Assembly: GCF_000380045.1 (NCBI RefSeq)
Contig: NZ_KB904339.1
Coordinates: forward strand, 239,267-303,266
DNA: 64,000 nt
Direction: 5' to 3'
From: Streptococcus marimammalium DSM 18627
Lineage (GTDB): Bacteria > Bacillota > Bacilli > Lactobacillales > Streptococcaceae
Of the stretch, positions 7,972 to 16,705 are shown in pieces. The notes under the pieces were generated by a model. It did not search any database, was not told the origin of the DNA, and was given only the letters and a program-made list of their open reading frames with translations. A program made the translations under genes and the position numbers. How positions within the stretch are numbered: position 1 is the first letter of the stretch; each line of letters starts with the position of its first letter.

Positions 7972-9033
7972 ATGAAATTAAAATATTGGCTGTTATTATT
8001 GTTATTATCACTGATTTTTGTAGGTTGTAGCCAATCTAATCAAAAAATAAATAATTCCACACAAAGCCACCTCCCAATTGTTAAAACACCTGAAAAAAGA
8101 AATGAAACCTTGCTTCATACTGTTGTGCAAATAAGCATTTATCATAAAAATCAAGAAAAAGTTTTAGATGAAGCTATTAGTTATATTGAGGAGATGGAAA
8201 AACTCTTATCAACTAACATAGTAGGTTCAGATATATATCGTATAAACCACGCTAAGGGGAAGCCAACTAAAGTTGATGAACGAAGTTTTGAGTTGATTAA
8301 ACAGGCTCTAGAAATATCAAAAGAAAGTGATGGAAAATTTGATATTAGTATTGGGGTTGTCACTAATTTATGGCAAATTGGTTCTGAAAATGCACGCTTG
8401 CCAAGTGATGAGGAAATCAAACAAGCCCTACCAATGATTAATTATCATGATATTGTTTTAAATGATTCTGATAAAACTGTTCAAATAAAAGAAGGAATGA
8501 TTCTTGAATTAGGTGGAATTTCAAAAGGTTATATTGCTGATCGTGTTAAAGATTTTTTAGCTAGTAAAGGTGTGACAACGGCTATTATCAATTTAGGAGG
8601 TAATGTTGTTGTTATGGGAACCTCTCCTAATAATTCGGAGGGTTGGAAAGTTGGAATACAAGACCCTGAAAAAACGAGAGGAGTAACTGTAGGATTTGTT
8701 TATCAAGAAGATTCATCAATTGTTACTTCAGGTATTTATGAGCGTTATTTTGAAGAAAATGGTAAGAGATATCATCACATTATTGACCCAAAAACTGGTT
8801 ATCCAATCGAAAATCAAATCTCAGGAGTTACTGTTTTTACGAAAACGTCAACTCAAGGAGATGGCTTATCAACCTCATTATTCTTATTAGGAATAGATGA
8901 AGGGTTAGAGTTGGTTAATCAAATAGAAGGTGTCGAAGCGATTTTCATTGATAAAAATCATGGTATTCATCTTAGTAATGGCCTTAAAGAATCATTTGAA
9001 TTAACCCATGGAGATTACTACATTGAAAAATAA
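7972..9033 (+). CDS. fmnB: ApbE/FmnB-family FAD:protein FMN transferase lipoprotein
   Basis: 353 residues. A signal peptide with lipobox FVGC (Cys19) marks a surface lipoprotein. ApbE family features are visible: DISIGVVTNLW, the LGGISKGYIAD segment, INLGGNVVVMG, HHIIDPKTGYP, and GDGLSTSLFLLG with the Mg2+-binding Asp/Thr region. The family transfers FMN from FAD to a Thr of a flavinylation motif, and the adjacent pplA gene offers exactly that substrate. The ATG at 7972 follows GAGATAAGTTT, a weak ribosome binding site. The 3' end overlaps the next gene by 11-26 bases, indicating translational coupling. Confidence 0.92.
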   Translation: MKLKYWLLLLLLSLIFVGCSQSNQKINNSTQSHLPIVKTPEKRNETLLHTVVQISIYHKNQEKVLDEAISYIEEMEKLLSTNIVGSDIYRINHAKGKPTKVDERSFELIKQALEISKESDGKFDISIGVVTNLWQIGSENARLPSDEEIKQALPMINYHDIVLNDSDKTVQIKEGMILELGGISKGYIADRVKDFLASKGVTTAIINLGGNVVVMGTSPNNSEGWKVGIQDPEKTRGVTVGFVYQEDSSIVTSGIYERYFEENGKRYHHIIDPKTGYPIENQISGVTVFTKTSTQGDGLSTSLFLLGIDEGLELVNQIEGVEAIFIDKNHGIHLSNGLKESFELTHGDYYIEK

Positions 9034-9985
9034 AAACACTCAAACCTCATTATCTCTAATTTCTTTTATAGAATTTGTTGAGCTAAAAACAAAAGTTGCA
9101 AGTATTTTTCCTATGCTAATTAGTTTTTTATGGTCACAATACTATTATCATATTTTCAACACATTAAATAGTTTGATATTTATCATTGCAGTCATTAGTT
9201 TTGATATGTGTACAACAGCAATTAATAACACTGTCGATTACCATAAGGCTGTTGATTTTTCTTACAAATGGCAGGAAAATGTCATTGGTAAATATCAACT
9301 TAATGTTAAACAGATGATAAAGATTATTTTTTTATTACTTGGAATTTCGACCTTTTTCTCATTATTGTTAGTATTGCTTACAGATTTTTTGCTTTTGCCT
9401 ATGGGAATTGTTTGCTTTTTAATCGGTATTTTTTATACCTATGGCCCAAAACCATTATCAAGATTACCACTAGGAGAGTTTTTTTCTGGCTTCACGATGG
9501 GATTTGGTATCTTTTTCTTAGCTCTTTATATTCAATTTCCCCAAAGGTTAATGACTAGTCAAATAACACTATCTCAAGTCACCATTTCCTGGGATATAGG
9601 TGAAATAGCACTTGTCTTTCTTATGAGCTTACCATTAGTAACATTGATTGCAAATATCATGTTAGCAAATAATCTTTGTGACTATGAGCAGGATGTCAAA
9701 AATCAACGTTATACTCTAGTACACTATATCGGAATACAAAATGCTTTAGCATTGTACACTGTTTTTAATCTTTTTCCCTGGATTGTTTGGTTAGTCTTTC
9801 TTTTTGGACAATTAATTCCTTGGTATGGGTTATTAATTTATCCTTTTTTTCTGCTTAATTGGAAGAGCCTCAAACGATTTAAAAAAGAACAAATCAAATC
9901 AAACACATTTATTGAAGCTATTAAAAGCTTTTCCCTTTTTTCAGGTCTTTATATACTTACCTTGTTATTGGGGTTATTATTTTAA
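9008..9985 (+). CDS. dmkA: UbiA-family prenyltransferase, DmkA/MenA-like
   Basis: 325 residues from the ATG, with about eight hydrophobic segments. UbiA aspartate motifs are present: NNTVDYHKAVD in the first loop and NNLCDYEQD in the second. The enzyme would prenylate 1,4-dihydroxy-2-naphthoate to demethylmenaquinone. No DHNA synthesis genes lie in this window, so the head group may be imported, as described for some streptococci. The start is uncertain: a TTG at 9023 has GGAG (9010-9013) 9 bases upstream, better than anything before the ATG at 9008. In either case the gene overlaps apbE. Confidence 0.85.
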   Translation: MEITTLKNKNTQTSLSLISFIEFVELKTKVASIFPMLISFLWSQYYYHIFNTLNSLIFIIAVISFDMCTTAINNTVDYHKAVDFSYKWQENVIGKYQLNVKQMIKIIFLLLGISTFFSLLLVLLTDFLLLPMGIVCFLIGIFYTYGPKPLSRLPLGEFFSGFTMGFGIFFLALYIQFPQRLMTSQITLSQVTISWDIGEIALVFLMSLPLVTLIANIMLANNLCDYEQDVKNQRYTLVHYIGIQNALALYTVFNLFPWIVWLVFLFGQLIPWYGLLIYPFFLLNWKSLKRFKKEQIKSNTFIEAIKSFSLFSGLYILTLLLGLLF

Positions 9986-10004
9986 AAATTTATACTTGAT
10001 TTTT

Positions 10005-10430
10005 TTATTGTAGTGGTAATATAATCTCATTTTCTTCACTAGGATTAATACTATCTTGTTTTGTTATCTCAATCATTAATTGATGAGGTAAACAGACTAG
10101 TATTTGGCCATTTTTTTCAATCCATCCCGTGTTAACAGCGATTTGATCAGGACTATTATCTTCTTTTACTCTAATTTTATTTTGTTTGATTTCAATAATA
10201 TTGTATTGTCCTTTGTGTGGATAGTAAGTTTTGGTTTGATGTGGTCCGTTTGAGCTAAGTTCATATGTGTCAACAACTTGACCATCAATTTTAACCATTG
10301 CAATTAATTGAGAATTTTCAATTTGATTGGTCTTCAAGTAAGTATAAGTAGAAGGTATGAAAGATAATAATATTGTTAGAAAAATCAAGATATAATCAAA
10401 GGGTTTTAATTGTTTTAAAATACTTCTCAT
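10005..10430 (-). CDS. eetA: NusG domain II-containing membrane-anchored protein, EetA-like
   Basis: 141 residues with one N-terminal transmembrane anchor (about 13-32) and an extracytoplasmic beta-rich domain resembling NusG domain II (GQVVDTYEL...YNIIEIKQNKIRV). Proteins of this family are encoded in Listeria-type EET loci, where the name EetA is used; the mechanism is not known. The gene is convergent with dmkA, 19 bases away, and has a strong AAGGAG ribosome binding site (minus strand, about 10435-10440) and a TATAAT-like -10 at 10538-10543 on the minus strand. Together with eetB it brackets the plus-strand operon. Confidence 0.75.
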   Translation of the reverse strand: MRSILKQLKPFDYILIFLTILLSFIPSTYTYLKTNQIENSQLIAMVKIDGQVVDTYELSSNGPHQTKTYYPHKGQYNIIEIKQNKIRVKEDNSPDQIAVNTGWIEKNGQILVCLPHQLMIEITKQDSINPSEENEIILPLQ

Positions 10431-10826
10431 AGTTCTCCTTTTTATAGGTTTAATTATTCAATATTTAAGTTTACTTTGAAGTATTAAAAATTAAAAAATT
10501 TTAGTGAATGTAAAGCTTACTTTTTAGCTGTAACTATATTATAACATTTCTACTCATAAAGTAATATTGCAAGAAGAAATTAGTTTATTGTTAATAACAA
10601 ACATGAGACATCGTTTTTAAAATGACAACAATCAACAAATTGATTGCTGAAGTGTAAACCTACTTACCTCACTTGAAACTACCAACAATTTATAGTTTCA
10701 GAAATTATTTCAAAAAAATTACTAATTTTTATAGAAAATAAAAATATAATCTTTTGGAACAATAGCTTTATTTCAATGTAAGGTTTTGAAGTAGATTTAT
10801 AGTTAAATAGAAAATAAGGAACTGAC
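10431..10826. other. Intergenic region between eetA and an unknown gene
   Basis: 396 AT-rich bases. The left part holds the minus-strand eetA promoter region (-10 at 10538-10543). I see no ORF, strong hairpin or IS end in the rest. The ribosome binding site for the next gene (AAGGAAC) sits at about 10815-10821. Confidence 0.5.
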
Positions 10827-11519
10827 ATGTATATATACGTTGAAAACATAAAAAGATATGAAAATTTTTATAAAAGTGATTTTTATAACTATTTAAAAAA
10901 AGAAAATGAACCTTTTATATATGATATTTTAGAAGCTTTAACATTAGATGCTGATGCTTTTGATGAGGAATTATATTTAGAATTATCCAATAAAATAAAC
11001 ATTAAAGTTGCTGTAAGAAAAAAATGTTTGATTGATGATAATGGCATAAGACTATCCTCTGATGTGATTTGTGGAAGAAAACAATTTTATAAATTATATA
11101 ATGGAGATCCTACAAAATGGATTCCAGCATATGAAAAAATAAGAAGCAATGTCAATTTTCATTTTTTATGGCCACAGCATAAAGCTCCAACGATTAATAC
11201 TCTAAGATATGCAAAATTTAAAGACAGAATAGACTATACATTATTTGATTTAAAAAATTATTTCGAAAATAAAGAATGTAAATTATATAAAGCATTTACA
11301 AGTCCAAATACAAAAAAATGGTTAGAATCCTTCAATGATTTTACTGATCTTGTTGATAAAATGAATTTAAATCATTTTGTAGATGAAAATTACAATGTAT
11401 ATGATATATCTACTCTAAATAAAGAAATTATCAAAGAATATATTGATATAAATGAAATAAATAGAACACTAAATAAATATCTAGAAAATTTATTATATTT
11501 GGAACTTATTACTCAATAG
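10827..11519 (+). CDS. Hypothetical protein, possibly DUF6994-like
   Basis: 230 residues, soluble, no signal peptide, rich in Lys, Asn, Tyr and Ile, and very AT-rich in codon use compared with neighbours. The middle part (about 110-145: FHFLWP, PTINTLRYAKF, DRIDYTLFDLKNYF) reminds me of the DUF6994 family core (WP..., INxxR, DRxDxTL...YY), but this is from memory and untested. It stands alone between two intergenic regions of about 400 and 550 bases, the second of which holds an IS3-like relic, which suggests acquired DNA. The function is unknown. A single-gene defence, toxin or immunity role is conceivable but unsupported. Confidence 0.6.
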   Translation: MYIYVENIKRYENFYKSDFYNYLKKENEPFIYDILEALTLDADAFDEELYLELSNKINIKVAVRKKCLIDDNGIRLSSDVICGRKQFYKLYNGDPTKWIPAYEKIRSNVNFHFLWPQHKAPTINTLRYAKFKDRIDYTLFDLKNYFENKECKLYKAFTSPNTKKWLESFNDFTDLVDKMNLNHFVDENYNVYDISTLNKEIIKEYIDINEINRTLNKYLENLLYLELITQ

Positions 11520-11787
11520 AAGCCTTAATTTATGTCTAAAGATTTGATTGCTTATTAGAGTGAGTTGAAAGTTTTTATTAGCTCAAAAAGAATGTGTATA
11601 GAGAGAAATAAACTTATCAATGAAAATTGAATATTTATTGTTAGGAGAATATTAGTTTTAATTTTTTAGATTATTTAATGTCACAAAATTTTAAAGTAGT
11701 GATTAATAGACAATTAGTAAATGCGTAAGCTAACATGATTTTGTTATACTTCTTTATTTGAAGATAAAAAACTAGAAATTATAGTAA

Positions 11788-11832
11788 ACATCCCAAGAGT
11801 TGGATAATAAATCTAACGATTGGGTTTTTTTA
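11788..11832. mobile_element. Degenerate IS3-family end relic
   Basis: CATCCCAAGAGTTGG, a short loop and TCTAACGATTGGG plus a T-run match, with scattered changes, the better preserved IS3-type end at 47418-47458. No transposase remains, so this is a decayed end. Confidence 0.5.
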
Positions 11833-11981
11833 TGAATTTTAAATCTAAAATAACAGCTACTATTAAAATTTTAAAAAATAATGATGGTAAATTTGATATC
11901 TTTCGAATTATTTATATTAATAAAAATAATCCTCTCAAAAATTATTCTATTTTCCTTTGCGATAAGGAAATAGATTGTTTA

Positions 11982-11995
11982 TGAAAGGGTTTACA
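11982..11995. promoter_or_regulatory. Putative cre (CcpA) site of the beta-glucoside operon
   Basis: TGAAAGGGTTTACA matches the streptococcal consensus TGWAARCGYTWNCW at 13 of 14 positions (G for C at position 7). It overlaps the -35 element, a placement expected to give carbon catabolite repression. Confidence 0.65.
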
Positions 11996-12018
11996 TTAGT
12001 AGTTTTATTTTTTATAAT
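11990..12018 (+). promoter_or_regulatory. Promoter of the beta-glucosidase gene
   Basis: TTTACA at 11990-11995, a spacer of exactly 17 bases and TATAAT at 12013-12018, 57 bases before the start codon. Confidence 0.8.
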
Positions 12019-12074
12019 GCAATTAGAAAAATAGTAAATTATACTTTATTTATCATAAAAGAGAGGAAAACAAA

Positions 12075-13478
12075 ATGACTGAAATAGCAAAAAAAGAATA
12101 TGTTTTTCCAAAAGGTTTTTTATGGGGAAGCTCCACCTCTGGTCCTCAAAGTGAAGGAAATGTTGCTGGTGATGGTAAGGGGATGAATAATTGGGATTAC
12201 TGGTATAGCATTGCACCAGAAAAATTCCATAATGGCATTGGACCTGAAAAAACCTCTACCTTTTACACCAACTACAAAACAGATATCGAATTATTACAAA
12301 AAACAGGACATAATGTTTTTCGCCTATCAATTCAGTGGTCTAGAATTTTTCCAAATGGCATTGATGATGTTAATCCTGAAGCAATTCTTTTTTACCGAGA
12401 CGTTTTTCAAAGGATTATAGACACAGGTGTTAAACTTATTGTTAATCTCTATCATTTTGATTTACCTTATGCACTTCAAGAAAAAGGAGGTTGGGAAAAC
12501 AAAAAAACAGTTTGGGCTTACGAGCAATATGCTAGAACTTGTTTTGATGTTTTTGGTGATCTGGTGGATACTTGGATTACCTTTAATGAACCAATTGTTC
12601 CAGTTGAGTGTGGTTATCTTGGAGAACTTCACTATCCCTGTAAGGTAGATGCTAAGGCAGCTGTTCAAGTGGCCTACAATACGCAATTAGCAAGTGCCCT
12701 AGCGATAAAAGCTTGTCATGAGATAAATCCCTCTCATAGCATTAGTATTGTTTTAAACCTGACACCAGCTTATCCTAGAAGCCAGTCAAAAGAGGATATT
12801 GATGCTGCTAGAATAGCTGAACTATTTCAAACAAAAAGTTTCCTAGATCCATCTGTATTAGGGGTTTATCCACAAGAACTAATTGATATCATTAAAAAAC
12901 ATGATTTAACTCCTGATTATACTAGCGAAGAACTAACAATTATCAAAGAAAATACCGTTGACTTTTTAGGAGTAAATTATTATCAGCCTTTACGTGTTAA
13001 AGCACCTGAAAAAAAGCCTAAACTTACAGAACCTTTTATGCCTAGTTGTTATTTTGAACACTACGACATGCCTGGTAAGAAAATTAATCCTCATCGTGGT
13101 TGGGAAATTTATGAGCAGGGGCTTTATGACATTGCAATGAACATCAAAGAAGATTATGGTAATATTGAATGGCTTGTCACTGAAAATGGTATGGGAGTAG
13201 AAGGCGAAGAAAAATTTAAAGTAGATGGGGTCATCCAAGATGACTATCGTATTGATTTTATCAAAGATCATCTCATCGAACTCCATCATGCTATTTCAGA
13301 TGGAGCAAACTGTAAAGGTTATATGTTGTGGACTTTTATTGACTGTTGGTCATGGTTAAATGCCTATAAAAATCGTTATGGACTAGTCGAACTCAATTTA
13401 GAAACACAAGAACGTGTTATTAAAAAATCTGGGTACTGGTTTAAAGAATTAAGTTTAACTAATAGTTTTAGTAGTTAG
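12075..13478 (+). CDS. GH1 6-phospho-beta-glucosidase
   Basis: 467 residues, the normal length for GH1. The acid/base glutamate is in TFNEP (E172) and the nucleophile in LVTENG (E370). Near the C-terminus WSWLNAYKNRYG has the Ser/Lys/Tyr arrangement that binds the 6-phosphate in phospho-glycosidases, so the substrate is a phosphorylated disaccharide delivered by a PTS. RBS GAGAGG precedes the ATG. A PTS of Lac/Cel type follows after mupG and the regulator. A cre-overlapped promoter predicts repression by CcpA when glucose is present. Confidence 0.92.
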   Translation: MTEIAKKEYVFPKGFLWGSSTSGPQSEGNVAGDGKGMNNWDYWYSIAPEKFHNGIGPEKTSTFYTNYKTDIELLQKTGHNVFRLSIQWSRIFPNGIDDVNPEAILFYRDVFQRIIDTGVKLIVNLYHFDLPYALQEKGGWENKKTVWAYEQYARTCFDVFGDLVDTWITFNEPIVPVECGYLGELHYPCKVDAKAAVQVAYNTQLASALAIKACHEINPSHSISIVLNLTPAYPRSQSKEDIDAARIAELFQTKSFLDPSVLGVYPQELIDIIKKHDLTPDYTSEELTIIKENTVDFLGVNYYQPLRVKAPEKKPKLTEPFMPSCYFEHYDMPGKKINPHRGWEIYEQGLYDIAMNIKEDYGNIEWLVTENGMGVEGEEKFKVDGVIQDDYRIDFIKDHLIELHHAISDGANCKGYMLWTFIDCWSWLNAYKNRYGLVELNLETQERVIKKSGYWFKELSLTNSFSS

Positions 13479-13495
13479 AAAAAAGAAGGTGTCTC

Positions 13496-14590
13496 ATGCC
13501 ACAACTAGGTTTTTCAATTTATCCAGAAAAATACTCGCTAGAAGAAATATATGATTATATTAACTTACTTCATCGCTATGGAGCAAAAAGAATGTTTATG
13601 AGTTGGTTACAAAATATTGATAACCAAGAAAAGACATTTGAAAAATATCAAAAAATTATTCACTACGCAAATTTACGAGAAATAAGTGTTGTCTTAGATC
13701 TTAGTCCTTCTGTTATTAAAAGTAGTGGTTGGGAAAACCAACTAATTGAAATCGCTAAACAGTTAGGGCTTTTTGGATTACGATTAGATGAAGCATTACC
13801 TATAGAGGAAATTGTGAAACTAACTCATAACTCTTATGATATTAAAATAGAATTAAATATGAGTACGGACAAGACCTTGTTGACAGAATTATTAGCAAAA
13901 AAAGCTAATTTGTCCAATATCATTGCTTGTCACAATTTTTACCCTCATGAATTTACAGGCTTGTCTTTAGAGTATTTTTTAGAAATGTCACAATTTTATA
14001 AATCATATGAAATAAAGACAGCAGCTTTTGTTTCAGCCCAAACAGCTAATGAGGGGCCTTGGCCATTGTCAGAAGGTCTTCCAACTTTGGAAAAAGATCG
14101 CCACTTACCCTTACGTTCTCAAATAAAATTTATGAAAGCAATCAAATGGATTGATGATATTATTATTGCTAACCAATTTATTTCTGAAACAGAATTAGAA
14201 ACATGTGTTGAAGTATTTAAAGAGAATTGTATCACTTTTGATATTAAACCCATCGTATCTCTAACAACTATTGAAAAACAAATTATTAAATTTTTTCATC
14301 ACTATCGTGGAGATAGATCAGATTATGTGATTCGTTCTACCCAACCACGGCTTATTTTTGCAGATTTCTCTATCCCAGAACGAAAGAATAATAAAAAAGT
14401 CAGTCGAGGAAGCATTATTATTGATAACGATTTATATACACGTTATAAAGGTGAGTTACAAATTGCACTAACTTCATTTACGATAAGTGAAAAGGCAAAT
14501 CTTGTGGCTCAAATTATACCAGAAGATATTTTATTATTGTCCTATTTAGATCCTTGGCAGGAGTTTCGCTTGCATTTATTATTGGATTAA
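13496..14590 (+). CDS. DUF871 / MupG-family TIM-barrel glycosidase
   Basis: 364 residues. The N-terminus (GFSIYPEKYSLEE...YINLLHRYGAKRMFMSW) and the NIIACHNFYPHEFTGLS segment are typical of DUF871/MupG, with a TIM barrel over about 1-240 and a cyclophilin-like C-terminal domain. MupG of Staphylococcus is a 6-phospho-N-acetylmuramidase (GH170) cutting phosphorylated MurNAc-GlcNAc from cell-wall turnover. Here the gene follows a GH1 enzyme by 17 bases and precedes a Lac/Cel-type PTS, without murQ or murP visible, so its substrate may differ. RBS AAGAAGG precedes the ATG. Confidence 0.85.
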   Translation: MPQLGFSIYPEKYSLEEIYDYINLLHRYGAKRMFMSWLQNIDNQEKTFEKYQKIIHYANLREISVVLDLSPSVIKSSGWENQLIEIAKQLGLFGLRLDEALPIEEIVKLTHNSYDIKIELNMSTDKTLLTELLAKKANLSNIIACHNFYPHEFTGLSLEYFLEMSQFYKSYEIKTAAFVSAQTANEGPWPLSEGLPTLEKDRHLPLRSQIKFMKAIKWIDDIIIANQFISETELETCVEVFKENCITFDIKPIVSLTTIEKQIIKFFHHYRGDRSDYVIRSTQPRLIFADFSIPERKNNKKVSRGSIIIDNDLYTRYKGELQIALTSFTISEKANLVAQIIPEDILLLSYLDPWQEFRLHLLLD

Positions 14591-14660
14591 TAAAATTTCT
14601 TTATCGATGAGGAAAAAACTAGATCTGTTTCTTAGGAGAAATTTGATAAAATAGAAATAT

Positions 14661-14676
14661 AAGAAAGCGCTTTCTT
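14661..14676. promoter_or_regulatory. Palindromic cre-like site upstream of the PRD activator
   Basis: AAGAAAGCGCTTTCTT is a perfect 16-bp palindrome with the cre core AAAGCGCTTT. It lies between a -10-like TAAAAT (about 14646-14651) and the GGGAGGAG ribosome binding site, so bound CcpA would act as a roadblock. Confidence 0.6.
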
Positions 14677-14699
14677 TGTTGAGATTGAGGGAGGAGTAG

Positions 14700-16694
14700 A
14701 TGTTATCAAAAAAAGAAATTGCTCTCATGAGCATCTTATTAAAACAAAAGAATTCCTATGTCTCAAGTAAAATGTTGGCAGAGGAAATAAAAGTAAGTGA
14801 CCGTACGGCTAGAAAATATTTAAAACAATTATCACATGTTGTAGAGAATCAGGGAGCCAAAATCCAATCAAAACAAGGACAAGGTTATCTTTTAACGATT
14901 GAACACCCTATAGAATTTGAAGTTTTTTGGCAGGAAATTTTAGAGTCGAAAAAAAAGATGACAGACATTACACAAGTTGAAGAAGCCAGTGATAGACAGC
15001 ATTATGTTCTTAATAAATTATTTTTTGAGGAACCTCGACAATCTTTTAAACAACTCACAAACGATTTATTCATCAGTAAGACAACTCTTTTAGGTGTTTT
15101 GAATAATATTAAAAAACAAATTAAACCTTATGCTTTAACATTAAAAACAACTCAAAAAGGGTTATCGGTTGAAGGAAAGGAAGAAGATATCCGTCACTTT
15201 ATTATGGATTATTTCTTTTTGGATAGTTTTGATGAGTCAATGTTTGCAGTTGTAGGTAGTACAATTCTTGATAAAATTAATTTTGCAGAACTAACTATTT
15301 TTGTTCTAGATGAATGCCGTGATGCCAAACTGCGCCTATCAGATTTTGTTATTCACAATTTAGTTTTACATATTGCACTGATGATAAAACGTATTCGTTC
15401 TGGCTACCCTCTTGATATCTTTTCAATTTCTAAAAATATTGAAAATTCAATAGAATATGAAGTAGCAACACGAATTTTAACTAAAATAGAAAATGCTTTA
15501 TCCATTACCTTTCCAAAAGAAGAAGCTAATTATATTGCACTTCACTTAACTGTCAAACATTCGACAAACAATTTAATTGAGAAAGATGCTTCAAAAAATC
15601 TATTGAAAATACATCTCAATGAAAAATTAAAAGACATTGCTGAAGTCATACAAATGCCGTTAAATCAAGATACAAATTTAATTAATGGTCTTTTAGCCCA
15701 TTTTAATCCTTTACTAATTAGAATGGAAAATAAAATTCAAATGAGTAACCCACTTCTTGAAGAGGTGATAGAGCACTATTTTGATATTTTTGTACTGACT
15801 AAGGAAACCTTTAAAATGATGCCTGAACTCATTCATCATGAAATTGGTGACGATGAATGGGCTTATATTGCTCTTCATATTATGGCTGCTATTGAAAGAT
15901 ATACTAATCGTCATAAATTACAAGTATTAGTTGTCTGTGCAACTGGTTATGGGAGTGCCATGATGTTGAAAAATCGTTTAGAAAAAGAATTTGCAGGAAG
16001 TCTCAAAATAGTAGACGTGGTCAGCTATTATGAGGTTGACGAAGACAGATTAGAAAATATTGATTTGGTCATCTCATCGATTAGTTTAGATCATTTGTTA
16101 TTTTTAACACCAATTATTCATGTTAGTGTGCTTTTAAATAAGGAAGATGTAGAAGCCATTCGTCAATTTATTGGTGAGCAATCTCATTATAAACAAGAAA
16201 AGTCGTTAAAATCTCTTTCTGATTTTAAAAAGGGTAAACAAATAGCAACAACTGTTTTTTCAAAAGATAAGATCATTTATTTTGATGAAGAAACCACGAA
16301 AACAAAAGCTCTAAAACAACTGATTGAACAATTGAATGAAGCAGTAGAACCGCAGTTTAATCATCAATTTTTAGATCAAATCACTCTAAGAGAAAGTTAC
16401 AGTCCGCTAGTTTTTGGGGAGAGTTTAGCTTTTCCTCATCCGGCTGTACCAATGACTTATTCTGAACAGATTGTTGTTGGGATTTTTAAACATCCTATAG
16501 TTTGGGATGACAAACATAATGCCATCAGATTTATCTTTTTATTATCGCCATCAAAAGGTAGAAATCACTATTTAAAATTTGTTTCACCAAGTCTAGTAGC
16601 TTTTGTCGATAATAAAGAGCTACAAACAAAGCTTTTAGAAACACCAACTTATGAAAATTTAATTAACATATTTGCCCAATTGATTGAGGGTTAA
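14700..16694 (+). CDS. PRD-containing transcriptional activator with EIIB/EIIA-like domains (BglG/LicR/MtlR type)
   Basis: 664 residues with the full PTS-regulator layout: HTH_11-type DNA-binding domain (about 1-60, ALMSILLKQKNSYVSSKMLAEE), an Mga-like helical region (about 90-165), two PRDs (about 175-280 and 295-400, with candidate phospho-histidines), an EIIB-like domain with its cysteine in VVCATGYGSA (about C412), and an EIIA-like domain with FPHPAVP (His about 579). It senses sugar flux through phosphorylation by PTS proteins and should activate the adjacent IIB-IIA-DUF3284-IIC genes, which start 11 bases downstream. RBS GGGAGGAG is strong. A cre-like palindrome upstream suggests CcpA repression. 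Confidence 0.9.
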   Translation: MLSKKEIALMSILLKQKNSYVSSKMLAEEIKVSDRTARKYLKQLSHVVENQGAKIQSKQGQGYLLTIEHPIEFEVFWQEILESKKKMTDITQVEEASDRQHYVLNKLFFEEPRQSFKQLTNDLFISKTTLLGVLNNIKKQIKPYALTLKTTQKGLSVEGKEEDIRHFIMDYFFLDSFDESMFAVVGSTILDKINFAELTIFVLDECRDAKLRLSDFVIHNLVLHIALMIKRIRSGYPLDIFSISKNIENSIEYEVATRILTKIENALSITFPKEEANYIALHLTVKHSTNNLIEKDASKNLLKIHLNEKLKDIAEVIQMPLNQDTNLINGLLAHFNPLLIRMENKIQMSNPLLEEVIEHYFDIFVLTKETFKMMPELIHHEIGDDEWAYIALHIMAAIERYTNRHKLQVLVVCATGYGSAMMLKNRLEKEFAGSLKIVDVVSYYEVDEDRLENIDLVISSISLDHLLFLTPIIHVSVLLNKEDVEAIRQFIGEQSHYKQEKSLKSLSDFKKGKQIATTVFSKDKIIYFDEETTKTKALKQLIEQLNEAVEPQFNHQFLDQITLRESYSPLVFGESLAFPHPAVPMTYSEQIVVGIFKHPIVWDDKHNAIRFIFLLSPSKGRNHYLKFVSPSLVAFVDNKELQTKLLETPTYENLINIFAQLIEG

Positions 16695-16705
16695 AGGAGG
16701 AAAAA

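Larger units (their letters stand above)
11520..12074. other. Intergenic region with IS3-like end relic and the bgl promoter
   Basis: 555 bases. About 11788-11830 holds a degenerate inverted repeat homologous to the IS3-family end at 47418-47458. A 50-codon frame (11832-11984) without a ribosome binding site was not called. The right end carries a cre-like site and a strong promoter (11982-12018) for the beta-glucosidase gene. Confidence 0.6.

Noticed and set aside
11832..11984. 50-codon frame after the IS3-like relic
   Set aside because: No ribosome binding site, low-complexity AT-rich content, and its end overlaps the cre site and promoter of the bgl gene.
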